A stretch of 55,291 bases of DNA from CAZYMI01 sp964648505 (GTDB taxonomy: Bacteria; Pseudomonadota; Alphaproteobacteria; Micavibrionales; Micavibrionaceae): assembly GCA_964648505.1 (NCBI GenBank), contig CAZYMI010000014.1, positions 1 to 55,291 on the forward strand, given 5' to 3'. Both the position numbers and the translations under genes were made by a program. Of this stretch, positions 8,577 to 16,690 are shown piece after piece. Each line of letters begins with the position of its first letter. Position 1 is the first letter of the stretch. The notes beneath the pieces are model-generated. The model was given only the letters and a program-made list of their open reading frames with translations. It was not told where the DNA came from and ran no database searches.

Positions 8577-9158
8577 ATGGCACGCGAAAATCGCAAGGAA
8601 CGGGAAGATAAAGACGATATCAAAGAAAAATTGGTATCGATTAATCGGGTTGCAAAAGTTGTTAAAGGCGGTAAACGCTTTGGCTTTGCAGCTTTGGTTG
8701 TTGTTGGTGATGGTCGTGGCCGCATAGGTGCAGGCCATGGAAAGGCGCGTGAAGTGCCGGATGCGATTAAAAAAGCATCAGATCAGGCGCGTCGTAAGAT
8801 GATCCGAGTTCCTTTGCGCGAAGGTCGTACGCTTCATCATGATGTATTAGGTGTTTACGGTGCAGGTAAAGTTTTGTTGCGCACAGCGCCTGCGGGTACT
8901 GGTATTATCGCAGGTGGTCCTTTGCGTGCAATTTTTGAAGTTCTAGGGATTGAAGACGTTGTTGCGAAAGCACAAGGGTCAAGCAACCCCTATAACATGG
9001 TGAAGGCAACGATCAATGCGCTGGAGCGTGTTCAAAGCCCGCGTCAGGTCGCGTCTCGTCGTGGTAAAAAAATCAGTGATGTAGTTGCCTTGCGTGAATC
9101 AAGCACAAAAGATAAAGCAGAAGACGCAGCGACAGTTGACGACAGTAAAGAAGATTGA
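8577..9158 (+). CDS. rpsE: 30S ribosomal protein S5
   Basis: 193 aa. S5 forms part of the mRNA entry site and influences fidelity. The core begins KEKLVSINRVAKVVKGGKRF and carries GDGRGRIGAGHGKAREVP and GTGIIAGGPLRAIFE. The protein ends in an acidic 20-residue tail (DKAEDAATVDDSKED), unlike the basic tails on other proteins of this cluster. Confidence 0.98.
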   Translation: MARENRKEREDKDDIKEKLVSINRVAKVVKGGKRFGFAALVVVGDGRGRIGAGHGKAREVPDAIKKASDQARRKMIRVPLREGRTLHHDVLGVYGAGKVLLRTAPAGTGIIAGGPLRAIFEVLGIEDVVAKAQGSSNPYNMVKATINALERVQSPRQVASRRGKKISDVVALRESSTKDKAEDAATVDDSKED

Positions 9159-9174
9159 GTGAAACGGATAAATC

Positions 9175-9423
9175 ATGGCAACGACAACAAAAAGTAAAGC
9201 ATCTTCTAAAAAACCAGCTGCAAAAAATTCTGCATCAGGAAAAATGCTGCGCGTTACTCAAATTGGTTCACCAATTGGCCGGGTGAAATCGCAAGAAGAT
9301 ACACTGATTGGCCTTGGTCTTGGTAAGCGTCATGCTGTGCGTGAGCTGGAGGATACACCTTCTGTTCGTGGTATGATCCGCAAAGTGCGCCATCTTGTTC
9401 GGGTTGATGAAAAAGCAGCGTAA
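9175..9423 (+). CDS. rpmD: 50S ribosomal protein L30, N-terminally extended
   Basis: 82 aa, against about 60 for most L30 proteins. The core KMLRVTQIGSPIGRVKSQ through LGKRHAVRELEDTPSVRGM and VRHLVRVDE is complete. The additional ~22 residues are an N-terminal Lys/Ser/Ala stretch (MATTTKSKASSKKPAAK). The ATG at 9175 is the only reasonable start upstream of the core apart from M23, so the extension could be shorter than annotated. Confidence 0.95.
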   Translation: MATTTKSKASSKKPAAKNSASGKMLRVTQIGSPIGRVKSQEDTLIGLGLGKRHAVRELEDTPSVRGMIRKVRHLVRVDEKAA

Positions 9424-9448
9424 TTTTTTATAAGAAAGAGTAAAGAAG

Positions 9449-9955
9449 ATGAAACTCAATGATTTAAAACCTAAAGAGGGTTCTACTTTCAAGCGTAAGT
9501 GCCTTGGTCGGGGTATTGGTTCGGGCAAGGGTAAAACCGCAGGAAAAGGTCATAAAGGCCAAAAAGCCCGTACAGGCGTAGCTGTAAAAGGATTTGAAGG
9601 CGGACAGATGCCATTGTATCGTCGTATGCCAAAACGTGGTTTCACAAATGTGAGCGGCAAGAAAATGGTTTCTGTTACACTTGGTCGCCTGCAAATGGCA
9701 ATCGATGCAAAGCAGATCGATGCAAAGAAGCCAGTGAATGAAGATGTATTGGTTGCAGCGGGCGTTGTTCGTCGTAAGAAAGATGGTATCAAGCTTATTT
9801 CAACGGGTGCTTTAAATACTAAGCTGGATCTAACACTAACGGCTGCGACACAGTCGGCTGCTGAAGCTGTTAAGAAAGCTGGCGGATCATTTACAGCGCT
9901 TCCACAAAAGCCTGAGCCTGTTTCAGGTGAAAAACTGAAAAAGAAATCAAAATAG
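9449..9955 (+). CDS. rplO: 50S ribosomal protein L15
   Basis: 168 aa. L15 is a late-assembly 23S rRNA-binding protein. Blocks are MKLNDLKPKEGSTFKRKCLG, the glycine-rich RGIGSGKGKTAGKGHKGQKA, and GGQMPLYRRMPKRGF. It is normally followed directly by secY, but here a 119-aa gene intervenes. The last ~15 residues are a Lys-rich tail. Confidence 0.98.
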   Translation: MKLNDLKPKEGSTFKRKCLGRGIGSGKGKTAGKGHKGQKARTGVAVKGFEGGQMPLYRRMPKRGFTNVSGKKMVSVTLGRLQMAIDAKQIDAKKPVNEDVLVAAGVVRRKKDGIKLISTGALNTKLDLTLTAATQSAAEAVKKAGGSFTALPQKPEPVSGEKLKKKSK

Positions 9956-10022
9956 TCCAACCAACATTGTAACAATTCTATTTCTTTAGCGTCTGCGAGA
10001 TTAAATTTTGGTGTAAGCTGTA

Positions 10023-10382
10023 ATGGTTAGTAACAAAAAAATTGCAATGTATGCGGGATTTGGACTTTCAGGAACTGTTGTTTTCTTGGTTCTTATTTTT
10101 GTTTTTGTTCTCATTTTTTCATTTTCTGATGAAAAAGCCGTAGCAAATGAGGGAATGCAGCCGGCAGCAGGTATTGAGGTTAGCACGCCTAATCCTATCG
10201 AGAGTTGTGCGCCTTTTGCGCAATGGATAGGAAAGCCTGTTGATGAAACGGCTATTGCGGCCAGTGGCAGGAATTATCGTATTTTATCGCCGGGTTCTCA
10301 GGCAACAACCGATTACAGGCAAGACCGGATCAACATTTTACTTGATGAACAAGGCACGGTTGTTCAGGTGACGTGCGGGTAA
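10023..10382 (+). CDS. Membrane-anchored I78-family peptidase-inhibitor-like protein
   Basis: 119 aa. Residues ~8-34 form one strong transmembrane helix (LVLIFVFVLIF), and the rest should face the periplasm. Residues ~60-119 read like the I78 (AFLEI-type) inhibitor domain: ESCAPFAQWIGKPVDE, then YRILSPGS, a DYRQDRINILLDE block and a terminal VTCG. The two cysteines at the domain ends are positioned as in that family. The family assignment is recognised from motifs only. The gene lies between rplO and secY, where most bacteria have none, and no strong ribosome-binding site precedes it. Confidence 0.7.
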   Translation: MVSNKKIAMYAGFGLSGTVVFLVLIFVFVLIFSFSDEKAVANEGMQPAAGIEVSTPNPIESCAPFAQWIGKPVDETAIAASGRNYRILSPGSQATTDYRQDRINILLDEQGTVVQVTCG

Positions 10383-10385
10383 TCT

Positions 10386-10409
10386 TAGGCCTGACCCTTG
10401 TCAGACCTA
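10386..10409 (+). other. Hairpin between the I78-like gene and secY
   Basis: TAGG-c-CTGAC and GTCAG-a-CCTA form a stem of 4+5 pairs with one internal mismatch and a CCTT loop. It follows the stop of the I78-like gene by three bases. There is no T-run after it, so it is more likely a processing or attenuation structure than a full terminator. Confidence 0.5.
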
Positions 10410-10456
10410 GCTTGATCTATTAGATTTACCATCAGACATTTTAGAAGGATTTTCCC

Positions 10457-11815
10457 ATGGCATCAGCCATCGAACAACTTTCCCGCAACGCAAACTGGTC
10501 TGCATTTTCCAAAGCAACAGAATTGAAGCAACGCATACTTTTTGTTGTTGGTGCGCTATTGGTTTACAGGCTTGGAACATACATCCCTGTTCCTGGCATT
10601 GACCCTTCAGTCTGGGAACAAATTTATAACACGCATGGTGGCGGCATTTTGGATATGTTTAACATGTTCTCAGGCGGAGCTATCCAGCGTATGACAATTT
10701 TTGCGCTTAATATTGTGCCTTATATTTCTGCTTCTATTATTTTACAGCTTGGTACTGCTATGTCACCAAAGCTTGAAGCCATGAAAAAAGAAGGTGAAAG
10801 CGGTCGCCAAAGAATTAATCAATATACGCGCTATTTAACAGTCGTTCTTGCTTCTGTTCAGGCATACGGAATGGCTGTTGGTCTTGAAAGTTTATCGGGC
10901 CCTTCTGGATCTGCTGTTATTGATCCCGGGATGTTCTTTCGTATCTCTACCGTTATTACGGTTGTAGGCGGCGTTATATTTTTGATGTGGCTTGGGGAAC
11001 AGATTACAGCGCGCGGTATCGGCAATGGTATCTCTTTGATTATTTTTTCAGGTATTGTTGCGGGTCTTCCAACGGCGCTTGCGCGCTTTCTAGAACTCGG
11101 GCGCCAAGGCCAGTTTTCTGTTGGTATTATGTTGCTTATTGTGTTGCTGATTACGGGTGTTATTGCATTTATTGTTTTTATGGAACGGGCACAAAGGCGT
11201 TTACTGGTTCAGTATCCAAAGCGCACAGTTGGGAATCAGATGATGATGGGTGCGAACAATCACCTTCCTCTCAAATTAAATATGGCTGGCGTTATACCGC
11301 CCATTTTTGCGTCATCTTTATTATTCCTTCCTTTGACTGTTGTGAATTTTATGGGCGCTGGAACGGGTGATATTGGTTCTTTGATTTCAAGGTATATGCA
11401 GCATGGCCACCCAGCCTTTATGATTTTATATACAGTTCTTATTACATTCTTTTGCTTTTTCTATACCGCCATTATTTTTAATCCGGAAGAGAATGCAGAA
11501 AATCTTCGTAAATCCGGCGGATTTATCCCAGGTATTCGCCCCGGTAAGCCCACAGCTGAATATCTGGATTTTATTATGACGCGTATTACGGTTGTAGGTG
11601 CTATGTATCTGGCTTTGGTGTGCTTGCTGCCTGAATTTTTGGTTTCTGAATTTGCGATACCATTTTACTTTGGCGGTACATCCCTTTTGATTGTTGTTTC
11701 CGTTACGATGGATACTGTCAGCCAGATCCATTCACATATGGTTGCGCATCAATATGAAGCGCTCATGAAAAAATCTAAATTACGTGGCGGTATTTCGCCA
11801 GGGATGATGCGATGA
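10457..11815 (+). CDS. secY: Protein translocase subunit SecY
   Basis: 452 aa with about ten hydrophobic helices. SecY is the channel of the Sec translocon. Recognisable blocks are RILFVVGALLVYRLGTYIPV at the first helix, FNMFSGGAIQRMTIFALNI in the plug region, and the C-terminal SHMVAHQYEALMKKSKLRGG. The ATG follows AGAAGGATTTTCCC. The stop overlaps the adk start by four bases (ATGA). It is transcribed after the ribosomal cluster as usual. Confidence 0.98.
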   Translation: MASAIEQLSRNANWSAFSKATELKQRILFVVGALLVYRLGTYIPVPGIDPSVWEQIYNTHGGGILDMFNMFSGGAIQRMTIFALNIVPYISASIILQLGTAMSPKLEAMKKEGESGRQRINQYTRYLTVVLASVQAYGMAVGLESLSGPSGSAVIDPGMFFRISTVITVVGGVIFLMWLGEQITARGIGNGISLIIFSGIVAGLPTALARFLELGRQGQFSVGIMLLIVLLITGVIAFIVFMERAQRRLLVQYPKRTVGNQMMMGANNHLPLKLNMAGVIPPIFASSLLFLPLTVVNFMGAGTGDIGSLISRYMQHGHPAFMILYTVLITFFCFFYTAIIFNPEENAENLRKSGGFIPGIRPGKPTAEYLDFIMTRITVVGAMYLALVCLLPEFLVSEFAIPFYFGGTSLLIVVSVTMDTVSQIHSHMVAHQYEALMKKSKLRGGISPGMMR

Positions 11816-12393
11816 ACGTTATACTGCTGGGTCCTCCTGGTGCGGGGAAAGGTACGCAATCAAAATTTCTTGAAGATGATTTTGGCTTAAAGCAACTTTC
11901 AACAGGTGATATGCTGCGTGCCGAGCTTGCGTCTGGTTCAAAGCTTGGTATGCAGGCGAAAGCGATTATGGATTCAGGAAAGCTTGTGTCAGACGAGATT
12001 GTGATTTCGATGATCGCTGAAAATATAGATCATCCTGGCTGTGCTAAAGGCGTGATATTTGATGGATTTCCGCGCACCGTTGCGCAAGCGCAAGCGCTTG
12101 ATGACATGTTGCATGAAAAAGGCAAAAAACATCCAGTTGTGATAGAGCTTCGGGTGGATGAGAAAATTCTGGTTGATCGTATACGTATGAGGATTGAGCA
12201 GGCTAAAGCATCCGGCACGCCGCTACGCGCCGATGATAATGAGGAAACTTTATTAAAGCGTTTGGCGGTTTATAAGGAACAAACAGCACCCATTATTCCT
12301 TATTATGAGGCGAAGAAAATGCTGCATGTGATTGACGGCATGGCGCCAATCGATGAAGTCAGAACGCAGATCCGGAGAAATCTTGGGTTTTAA
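11812..12393 (+). CDS. adk: Adenylate kinase (short LID form)
   Basis: 193 aa. It catalyses ATP + AMP = 2 ADP in the cytoplasm. The P-loop GPPGAGKGTQ is at residues 7-16, the AMP-binding DGFPRT in the middle, and DRIRMRIEQAKASG at the LID. The LID is the short type lacking the zinc-finger insertion, which accounts for the reduced length compared with the 214-aa E. coli enzyme. It overlaps secY and ends only 12 bases before the convergent 12406 gene. Confidence 0.97.
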   Translation: MNVILLGPPGAGKGTQSKFLEDDFGLKQLSTGDMLRAELASGSKLGMQAKAIMDSGKLVSDEIVISMIAENIDHPGCAKGVIFDGFPRTVAQAQALDDMLHEKGKKHPVVIELRVDEKILVDRIRMRIEQAKASGTPLRADDNEETLLKRLAVYKEQTAPIIPYYEAKKMLHVIDGMAPIDEVRTQIRRNLGF

Positions 12394-12405
12394 CACTCGC
12401 GTTTT

Positions 12406-12837
12406 TTATAAAGGCATCTTTGTAATTCTTTTTATTTGATCTGAGAATGTCGTGTCGATGCTGTGAGGTTTTTGCATCAGCCTTATAACACCAGATACGG
12501 TGTTGAACGACAAGCTTGATTGATAAATTTCAGGAAGCTTGATTTCAGTAGAGCCGTTTATTTTTTGGAATAGCGCATGGATACTGATTAAAGAAGCATC
12601 ACGTAAAATAGCATTCATCTTTTGTGGTGTTGCCAAAACAGGCCATGAATCAGGCTTACCTGAACGATCAGTAAAACAAAATAAGAAACTGGGTTTGTGA
12701 GCGCTTGAAATTTGAATACCACCATTACTGGCAATAAAAAAATCGATTGAAGCACGAATAAGACCCTCCAAACCGATACTTTCTGAGAGCTTTGGGTTCA
12801 AATAACCGATATCAATAGATTTTATAGATTTTGGCAT
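12406..12837 (-). CDS. Hypothetical protein, probably exported
   Basis: 143 aa from the first ATG. I recognise no family. In frame directly upstream of that ATG are about 20 codons that spell a hydrophobic signal-like run (RLIFLAIFSIIAYLIP). No ATG, GTG or TTG precedes it in that frame nearby, but a CTG at 12906 would give MAKRTVNRL followed by the hydrophobic core. The true start may therefore be non-canonical and lie inside the pabC 3' end. It is the last gene of the pabBAC transcript. Confidence 0.6.
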   Translation of the reverse strand: MPKSIKSIDIGYLNPKLSESIGLEGLIRASIDFFIASNGGIQISSAHKPSFLFCFTDRSGKPDSWPVLATPQKMNAILRDASLISIHALFQKINGSTEIKLPEIYQSSLSFNTVSGVIRLMQKPHSIDTTFSDQIKRITKMPL

Positions 12838-12878
12838 GGGGATGAGATAAGCGATAATTGAGAAGATCGCAAGAAATA

Positions 12879-13628
12879 TTAAGCGATTAACAGTGCGTTT
12901 TGCCAGCCACGAACAGAATTTGTAACGACTAACTGGTCTGCTTTTTCTAAATCTGATTTTGTGAGACTTGTTTGAACAGCGTTATGTTTGCGTATGAATA
13001 GCTTGCGCATAACGCCATCCAGAACACCATCTTCAAGTGGCGGGGTTATCCATTTTGTTCCAAAGCACGCAAAAATATTCCCAGATGTGGTGCAGCAAAC
13101 TTTATCTTTAGTATTTATTAAAACAGCGTCATCATAACCTTGTGATTTTGCTTTCATCAGGGCAATTTGATGGTCAATATAATTCAAAGATTTAATTCGG
13201 CTGGAAGGCGCAGTTTCGTTTTTATATCCCTCCAAGCAGGTCAGGCGCAGTTGTAACGGCAGGCTTTCTGGCGCCATAAAAACACGCATTAAAATTGTCG
13301 GGTGAACATCGCCAGGCACATAAAGACCGCGCGGTCCCGGACCACGTGTTATTTGAGTGCGTAAAACATAAGGCTGATCTTCAAGCTTGTTTTGATGAAT
13401 GAGCTGGCGGGCTGCACCAACAAAATCGCTGTAAGTAAGTTTTGCATGGATACCAATCGAAGCGGCATGGTTTATCAGGCGTTTGAAGTGGGATACGCAA
13501 AATTTAGCTCGCTTTCCTTGGATAAGAAGCGTGTCAAAAACACCGTCTGCGATTGTAAAACCACGATCATCTGGTGAAATGATGATGTCGTATTCTTGAA
13601 TAAAGTGGTGATTATACCAGGCGATCAT
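12879..13628 (-). CDS. pabC: Aminodeoxychorismate lyase-like class IV aminotransferase
   Basis: 249 aa from ATG 13628. Fold-type IV PLP enzymes of this kind convert 4-amino-4-deoxychorismate to p-aminobenzoate and pyruvate. Seen are GFTIADGVFDTLLI near the N-terminus, RIKSLNYIDHQIALMKAK with the probable PLP lysine in IKSLNY, and CTTSGNIF. The context after pabB and pabA supports the lyase role over a branched-chain or D-amino-acid aminotransferase. A TTG six codons upstream is rejected as a start. The gene overlaps the pabA 3' end by 17 bases. Confidence 0.85.
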   Translation of the reverse strand: MIAWYNHHFIQEYDIIISPDDRGFTIADGVFDTLLIQGKRAKFCVSHFKRLINHAASIGIHAKLTYSDFVGAARQLIHQNKLEDQPYVLRTQITRGPGPRGLYVPGDVHPTILMRVFMAPESLPLQLRLTCLEGYKNETAPSSRIKSLNYIDHQIALMKAKSQGYDDAVLINTKDKVCCTTSGNIFACFGTKWITPPLEDGVLDGVMRKLFIRKHNAVQTSLTKSDLEKADQLVVTNSVRGWQNALLIA

Positions 13629-14202
13629 TTTTATATTCTTTTGCAAGCGTAATAAAGTTTTGTATCAGAGGTAACCCATGTTCTGTCAGAATTGATTCTG
13701 GATGAAACTGTACACCATAAAGGGGCCGTTTTTTGTGTTCGAAGGCCATAATGATGTTGTCAGATGTTTTCGCGGTAATCTGAAGGTCAGATTGTTCTGT
13801 TAATTCAACGATAAGTGAGTGGTATCGCCCTGCTATAAAAGGGTTTGGAATATTTTTAAAAAGACTGTGACCGTTATGCGTTATTGTCGATGGTTTTCCG
13901 TGAGTTGGTTTTTCTGCGATTGTAATTTTTCCCCCTGCGTATGAACCGATACATTGATGTCCAAGGCAAACACCCAGTATGGGTATTTGAGCCCCCAACG
14001 CGTTAATAATGTGCAAACTGTTTCCTGATTGCGCCGGGCTGCAAGGGCCAGGAGAGATCACAATTGCATCTGGTTTTAAAGAGTGTAGCGCTTTGGCATC
14101 AATCGCATCGTTTCTGAAAATAACAGTTTCTTCCCCGCACAATCTGATATAACGCGCAAGGTTATGAACAAACGAGTCATAATTATCAATCACAGCAATC
14201 AT
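13612..14202 (-). CDS. pabA: Aminodeoxychorismate/anthranilate synthase glutamine amidotransferase
   Basis: 196 aa class I glutamine amidotransferase that supplies ammonia to PabB. The N-terminus IAVIDNYDSFVHNLARY, the nucleophile motif GVCLGHQCIG and the His-Glu pair in YGVQFHPESILTEHG are all intact. Without other trp genes nearby, folate (PABA) synthesis is the likely role, though such subunits can serve tryptophan synthesis as well. Its ATG overlaps the pabB stop as ATGA. Confidence 0.93.
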   Translation of the reverse strand: MIAVIDNYDSFVHNLARYIRLCGEETVIFRNDAIDAKALHSLKPDAIVISPGPCSPAQSGNSLHIINALGAQIPILGVCLGHQCIGSYAGGKITIAEKPTHGKPSTITHNGHSLFKNIPNPFIAGRYHSLIVELTEQSDLQITAKTSDNIIMAFEHKKRPLYGVQFHPESILTEHGLPLIQNFITLAKEYKNDRLV

Positions 14203-15560
14203 GTCAGGCTTTCTTGCAGCTTTGATGCTTTTAGCATCATCTCATCATATTCAATTGTTGGGATTGAATCGGCAACAATGCCGCTTCCTGCATTTAAATA
14301 AAGCTGATTATTTTTATGAATTAAAGTGCGTATAGCGATACTTGTCGTCATATCGCCATCAAAATTTATAAATCCGATAGAACCGCAATAAGGCCCGCGC
14401 TTGTAAGATTCAAGCTGATCGATAATTTCCATGGCTCGAATTTTTGGTGCACCTGTAACCGAACCCCCGGGGAAGCAGGCTTTAAGCAAATCAATCGAAT
14501 TCATATCTTCCCGCAGAGTTCCTGTAATAGTTGATACCATATGGTGCAGGCCACGATAGGTTTCAATGATACACAGCTCAGGCACCTCAATTGTATCATC
14601 AAGGCATACTTTTGATAGATCGTTACGCATCAGATCAACAATCATGATGTTTTCTGCGCGATCTTTCTCGCTTTCAAGAAGCTGCTGGGCTGGATATATG
14701 TTTGATAAAGTACCCTTGATTGGCTTTGTTAAAACATTTTTGCCTTTGCAAGACAAAAATAATTCAGGAGAAGAACTGAGAATCTGAAAATCTTCAAAGT
14801 TTAAATAGGCTGAGTAAGGTGCTGGGTTTGTCAGGCGTAAAGAACAATAATGATGATAAGCGTTATAGTAATCTGGCACTTTTGCCGTTATTCGTAAGGC
14901 TAAATTAGCCTGAAAAATATCCCCAGCGTGAATATATTCAATCACGCGTGAAATATTTGATTCAAATTCTGGGCGTGGTTTATCAGGTAACCAGTCAGGT
15001 GAAGATTCCTGCATCACCTTATTTGTGCTCAAGTCTATATTGTTTAGAAGCTTTAGTACTTGGTCAGCCTTTTCTTGAGCCTTTATAAGGGTGGGAGCAT
15101 AAACACAATAAGAGCAAGATTTTTGATTCAGATTAAAAACCAGCGCCTGATCATAAATTCCAATCGCCATGTCAGGGCAGCCTAAATCATCTTTAGGGGT
15201 TGAAGGTAATTGTTCCAGATGATGCGCAAGTCCATAGCCAAAAAAACCAGCCGCGCCGCCTGTGAAAGGGAAATTCGTTTTTAGATTATGATCGTGTGTG
15301 ATTTCCCACGCAGCAAGGCGGGAGGCCAGAAGGTCAAAAGGATTCTCAAAAATCTCTTTTTGCAAAACGCCCTTTCTCCAGAGCGTCTGGTTCTCATAGG
15401 TTACCAGCGTTTCAACAGGATCAAACACAAGAATACTAAAATGATTCAAAGTTGATTGTTGATCGTTTTGGTCAAAAAAGAACGAAAAGGCTTTGCCAGC
15501 AAAAGCAGAAAAAGCCTGTTCAGGCTTAATATAAGGCATCGGAAAAACGTGGTATATCAT
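14199..15560 (-). CDS. pabB: Aminodeoxychorismate synthase component I
   Basis: 453 aa, chorismate-utilising enzyme. With PabA it makes 4-amino-4-deoxychorismate. The C-terminal chorismate-binding domain carries SSSPELFLS, PIKGT (the lysine that distinguishes PabB from TrpE-type enzymes), ENIMIVDLMRNDLSKV and GGSVTGAPKIRAMEI. The N-terminal half is the less conserved TrpE-like region. It is the first gene of a pabB-pabA-pabC unit divergent from rpsM, with 273 bases between the two starts. Confidence 0.95.
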   Translation of the reverse strand: MIYHVFPMPYIKPEQAFSAFAGKAFSFFFDQNDQQSTLNHFSILVFDPVETLVTYENQTLWRKGVLQKEIFENPFDLLASRLAAWEITHDHNLKTNFPFTGGAAGFFGYGLAHHLEQLPSTPKDDLGCPDMAIGIYDQALVFNLNQKSCSYCVYAPTLIKAQEKADQVLKLLNNIDLSTNKVMQESSPDWLPDKPRPEFESNISRVIEYIHAGDIFQANLALRITAKVPDYYNAYHHYCSLRLTNPAPYSAYLNFEDFQILSSSPELFLSCKGKNVLTKPIKGTLSNIYPAQQLLESEKDRAENIMIVDLMRNDLSKVCLDDTIEVPELCIIETYRGLHHMVSTITGTLREDMNSIDLLKACFPGGSVTGAPKIRAMEIIDQLESYKRGPYCGSIGFINFDGDMTTSIAIRTLIHKNNQLYLNAGSGIVADSIPTIEYDEMMLKASKLQESLT

Positions 15561-15662
15561 GGCTTACTATCATGAAGCGGCTTAATAAGAAGCGCAATCT
15601 TCCTTGTTATACATAATAAAATGACATTTTTGAGGTTATCCATAGATTTTTTCGCTTTTTTG

Positions 15663-15690
15663 TTGACGGCAAGGCTTAAATGCCTATACT
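15663..15690 (+). promoter_or_regulatory. Sigma-70 promoter of the rpsM operon
   Basis: TTGACG at 15663-15668 and TATACT at 15685-15690 are separated by 16 bases, a strong housekeeping-type match. The predicted transcript would start near 15697 and carry a leader of about 137 nt before rpsM. This explains how the alpha-operon genes are expressed independently of the S10-spc series, from which they are separated by reverse-strand genes. Confidence 0.75.
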
Positions 15691-15696
15691 CCGCGC

Positions 15697-15833
15697 ATCT
15701 CACGGATCAGCGGCTTAAAACCGCAGATTTCTGCGCTTTTCTGCTTCACCTCCAGATCGCGCGGGCTAGGGTGCTCCCGTGTAATTGAACACCCGCTACG
15801 ATAACAACAACTTTGATTTTTAAGGAGAGCCGC
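15697..15833 (+). other. Long 5' leader of the rpsM-rpsK-rpoA unit
   Basis: About 137 nt lie between the predicted start site and the GTG of rpsM. Possible stems include GCGG-N7-CCGC around 15711 and GGGTG pairing with CACCC across 15770-15794. No known ribosomal leader motif is recognised by eye. The length and G+C-rich segments in an otherwise AT-rich region suggest folding, perhaps autoregulatory. Confidence 0.4.
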
Positions 15834-16220
15834 GTGGCCCGTATTGCTGGTGTAAACATTCCCGATAAAAAAAGAGCCGTCATTTCTCTGACCTATGTGC
15901 ATGGCATTGGTCCAACACGTGCGGTAGAACTTTGTGAAAATTGCGGCATTGACCTGTCACGTCGTATGAATGACCTGACAGAAGATGAATTAAATAAGGT
16001 TCGTAAATATATTGAATCTTCTGGCTGGCTGATCGAGGGCGATCTGCGTCGTGAAGTTTCAATTAACATCAAACGCCTGATGGATATGGCCTGCTATCGT
16101 GGCCTTCGTCATCGTAAAAGCCTGCCAGTTCGTGGCCAGCGTACAAAAACAAATGCGCGTACGCGTAAAGGTCCGGCGAAACCGATTGCCGGCAAAAAAC
16201 AAGCGCCAACCAAGAAATAA
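15834..16220 (+). CDS. rpsM: 30S ribosomal protein S13
   Basis: 128 aa from GTG 15834. This start is chosen because AAGGAGAG at 15822-15829 is ideally spaced and the protein then begins MARIAGVNIP, the universal S13 N-terminus. An upstream in-frame TTG would add seven residues through the ribosome-binding site. The block GLRHRKSLPVRGQRTKTNAR near the C-terminus is diagnostic. S13 contacts the P-site tRNA from the 30S head. Confidence 0.97.
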   Translation: MARIAGVNIPDKKRAVISLTYVHGIGPTRAVELCENCGIDLSRRMNDLTEDELNKVRKYIESSGWLIEGDLRREVSINIKRLMDMACYRGLRHRKSLPVRGQRTKTNARTRKGPAKPIAGKKQAPTKK

Positions 16221-16235
16221 TTAAGGATCATCATC

Positions 16236-16652
16236 ATGGCTAAAGCAACAGCAAAAACAAACGCAAGCGGTGCAGCCGTTCGCGTCAAAAGAAAAGAACG
16301 TAAAAATGTTGTGGTTGGCGTTGCGCATGTGAATGCGTCGTTCAACAACACAATGGTTACAATTACAGACCCTACAGGAAATGCTATTTCATGGTCTTCT
16401 GCAGGGACGATGGGTTTCAAAGGCTCTCGTAAATCCACACCTTATGCAGCCCAGATGGCTGCTGAAGATGCGGGCCGTAAAGCCAAAGAACACGGGTTGC
16501 GCGAAGTCGAAGTGCTTGTCAAAGGCCCAGGTTCAGGTCGTGAATCTGCCTTGCGTGCCCTTCAGGCTGTTGGGCTGGTTGTTCGTTCGATTAAGGACAT
16601 TACACCTGTACCGCATAACGGATGCAAACCACGCAAGCGTCGCCGCGTTTAA
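16236..16652 (+). CDS. rpsK: 30S ribosomal protein S11
   Basis: 138 aa, with a short Ala/Lys N-terminal lead of about ten residues. The core starts KNVVVGVAHVNASFNNT and includes WSSAGTMGFKGSRKSTPYAA, VLVKGPGSGRESALRAL and the C-terminal HNGCKPRKRRRV. S11 lies at the 30S platform. It is 38 bases upstream of rpoA. Confidence 0.98.
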   Translation: MAKATAKTNASGAAVRVKRKERKNVVVGVAHVNASFNNTMVTITDPTGNAISWSSAGTMGFKGSRKSTPYAAQMAAEDAGRKAKEHGLREVEVLVKGPGSGRESALRALQAVGLVVRSIKDITPVPHNGCKPRKRRRV

Positions 16653-16690
16653 AAGTTTTTATATCAACCACACACACAAGAGGTTCTGCT

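Noticed and set aside
16622..16690. ATG 16622 as start of rpoA
   Set aside because: It is inside rpsK. GTG 16691 gives the standard alpha N-terminus and length.
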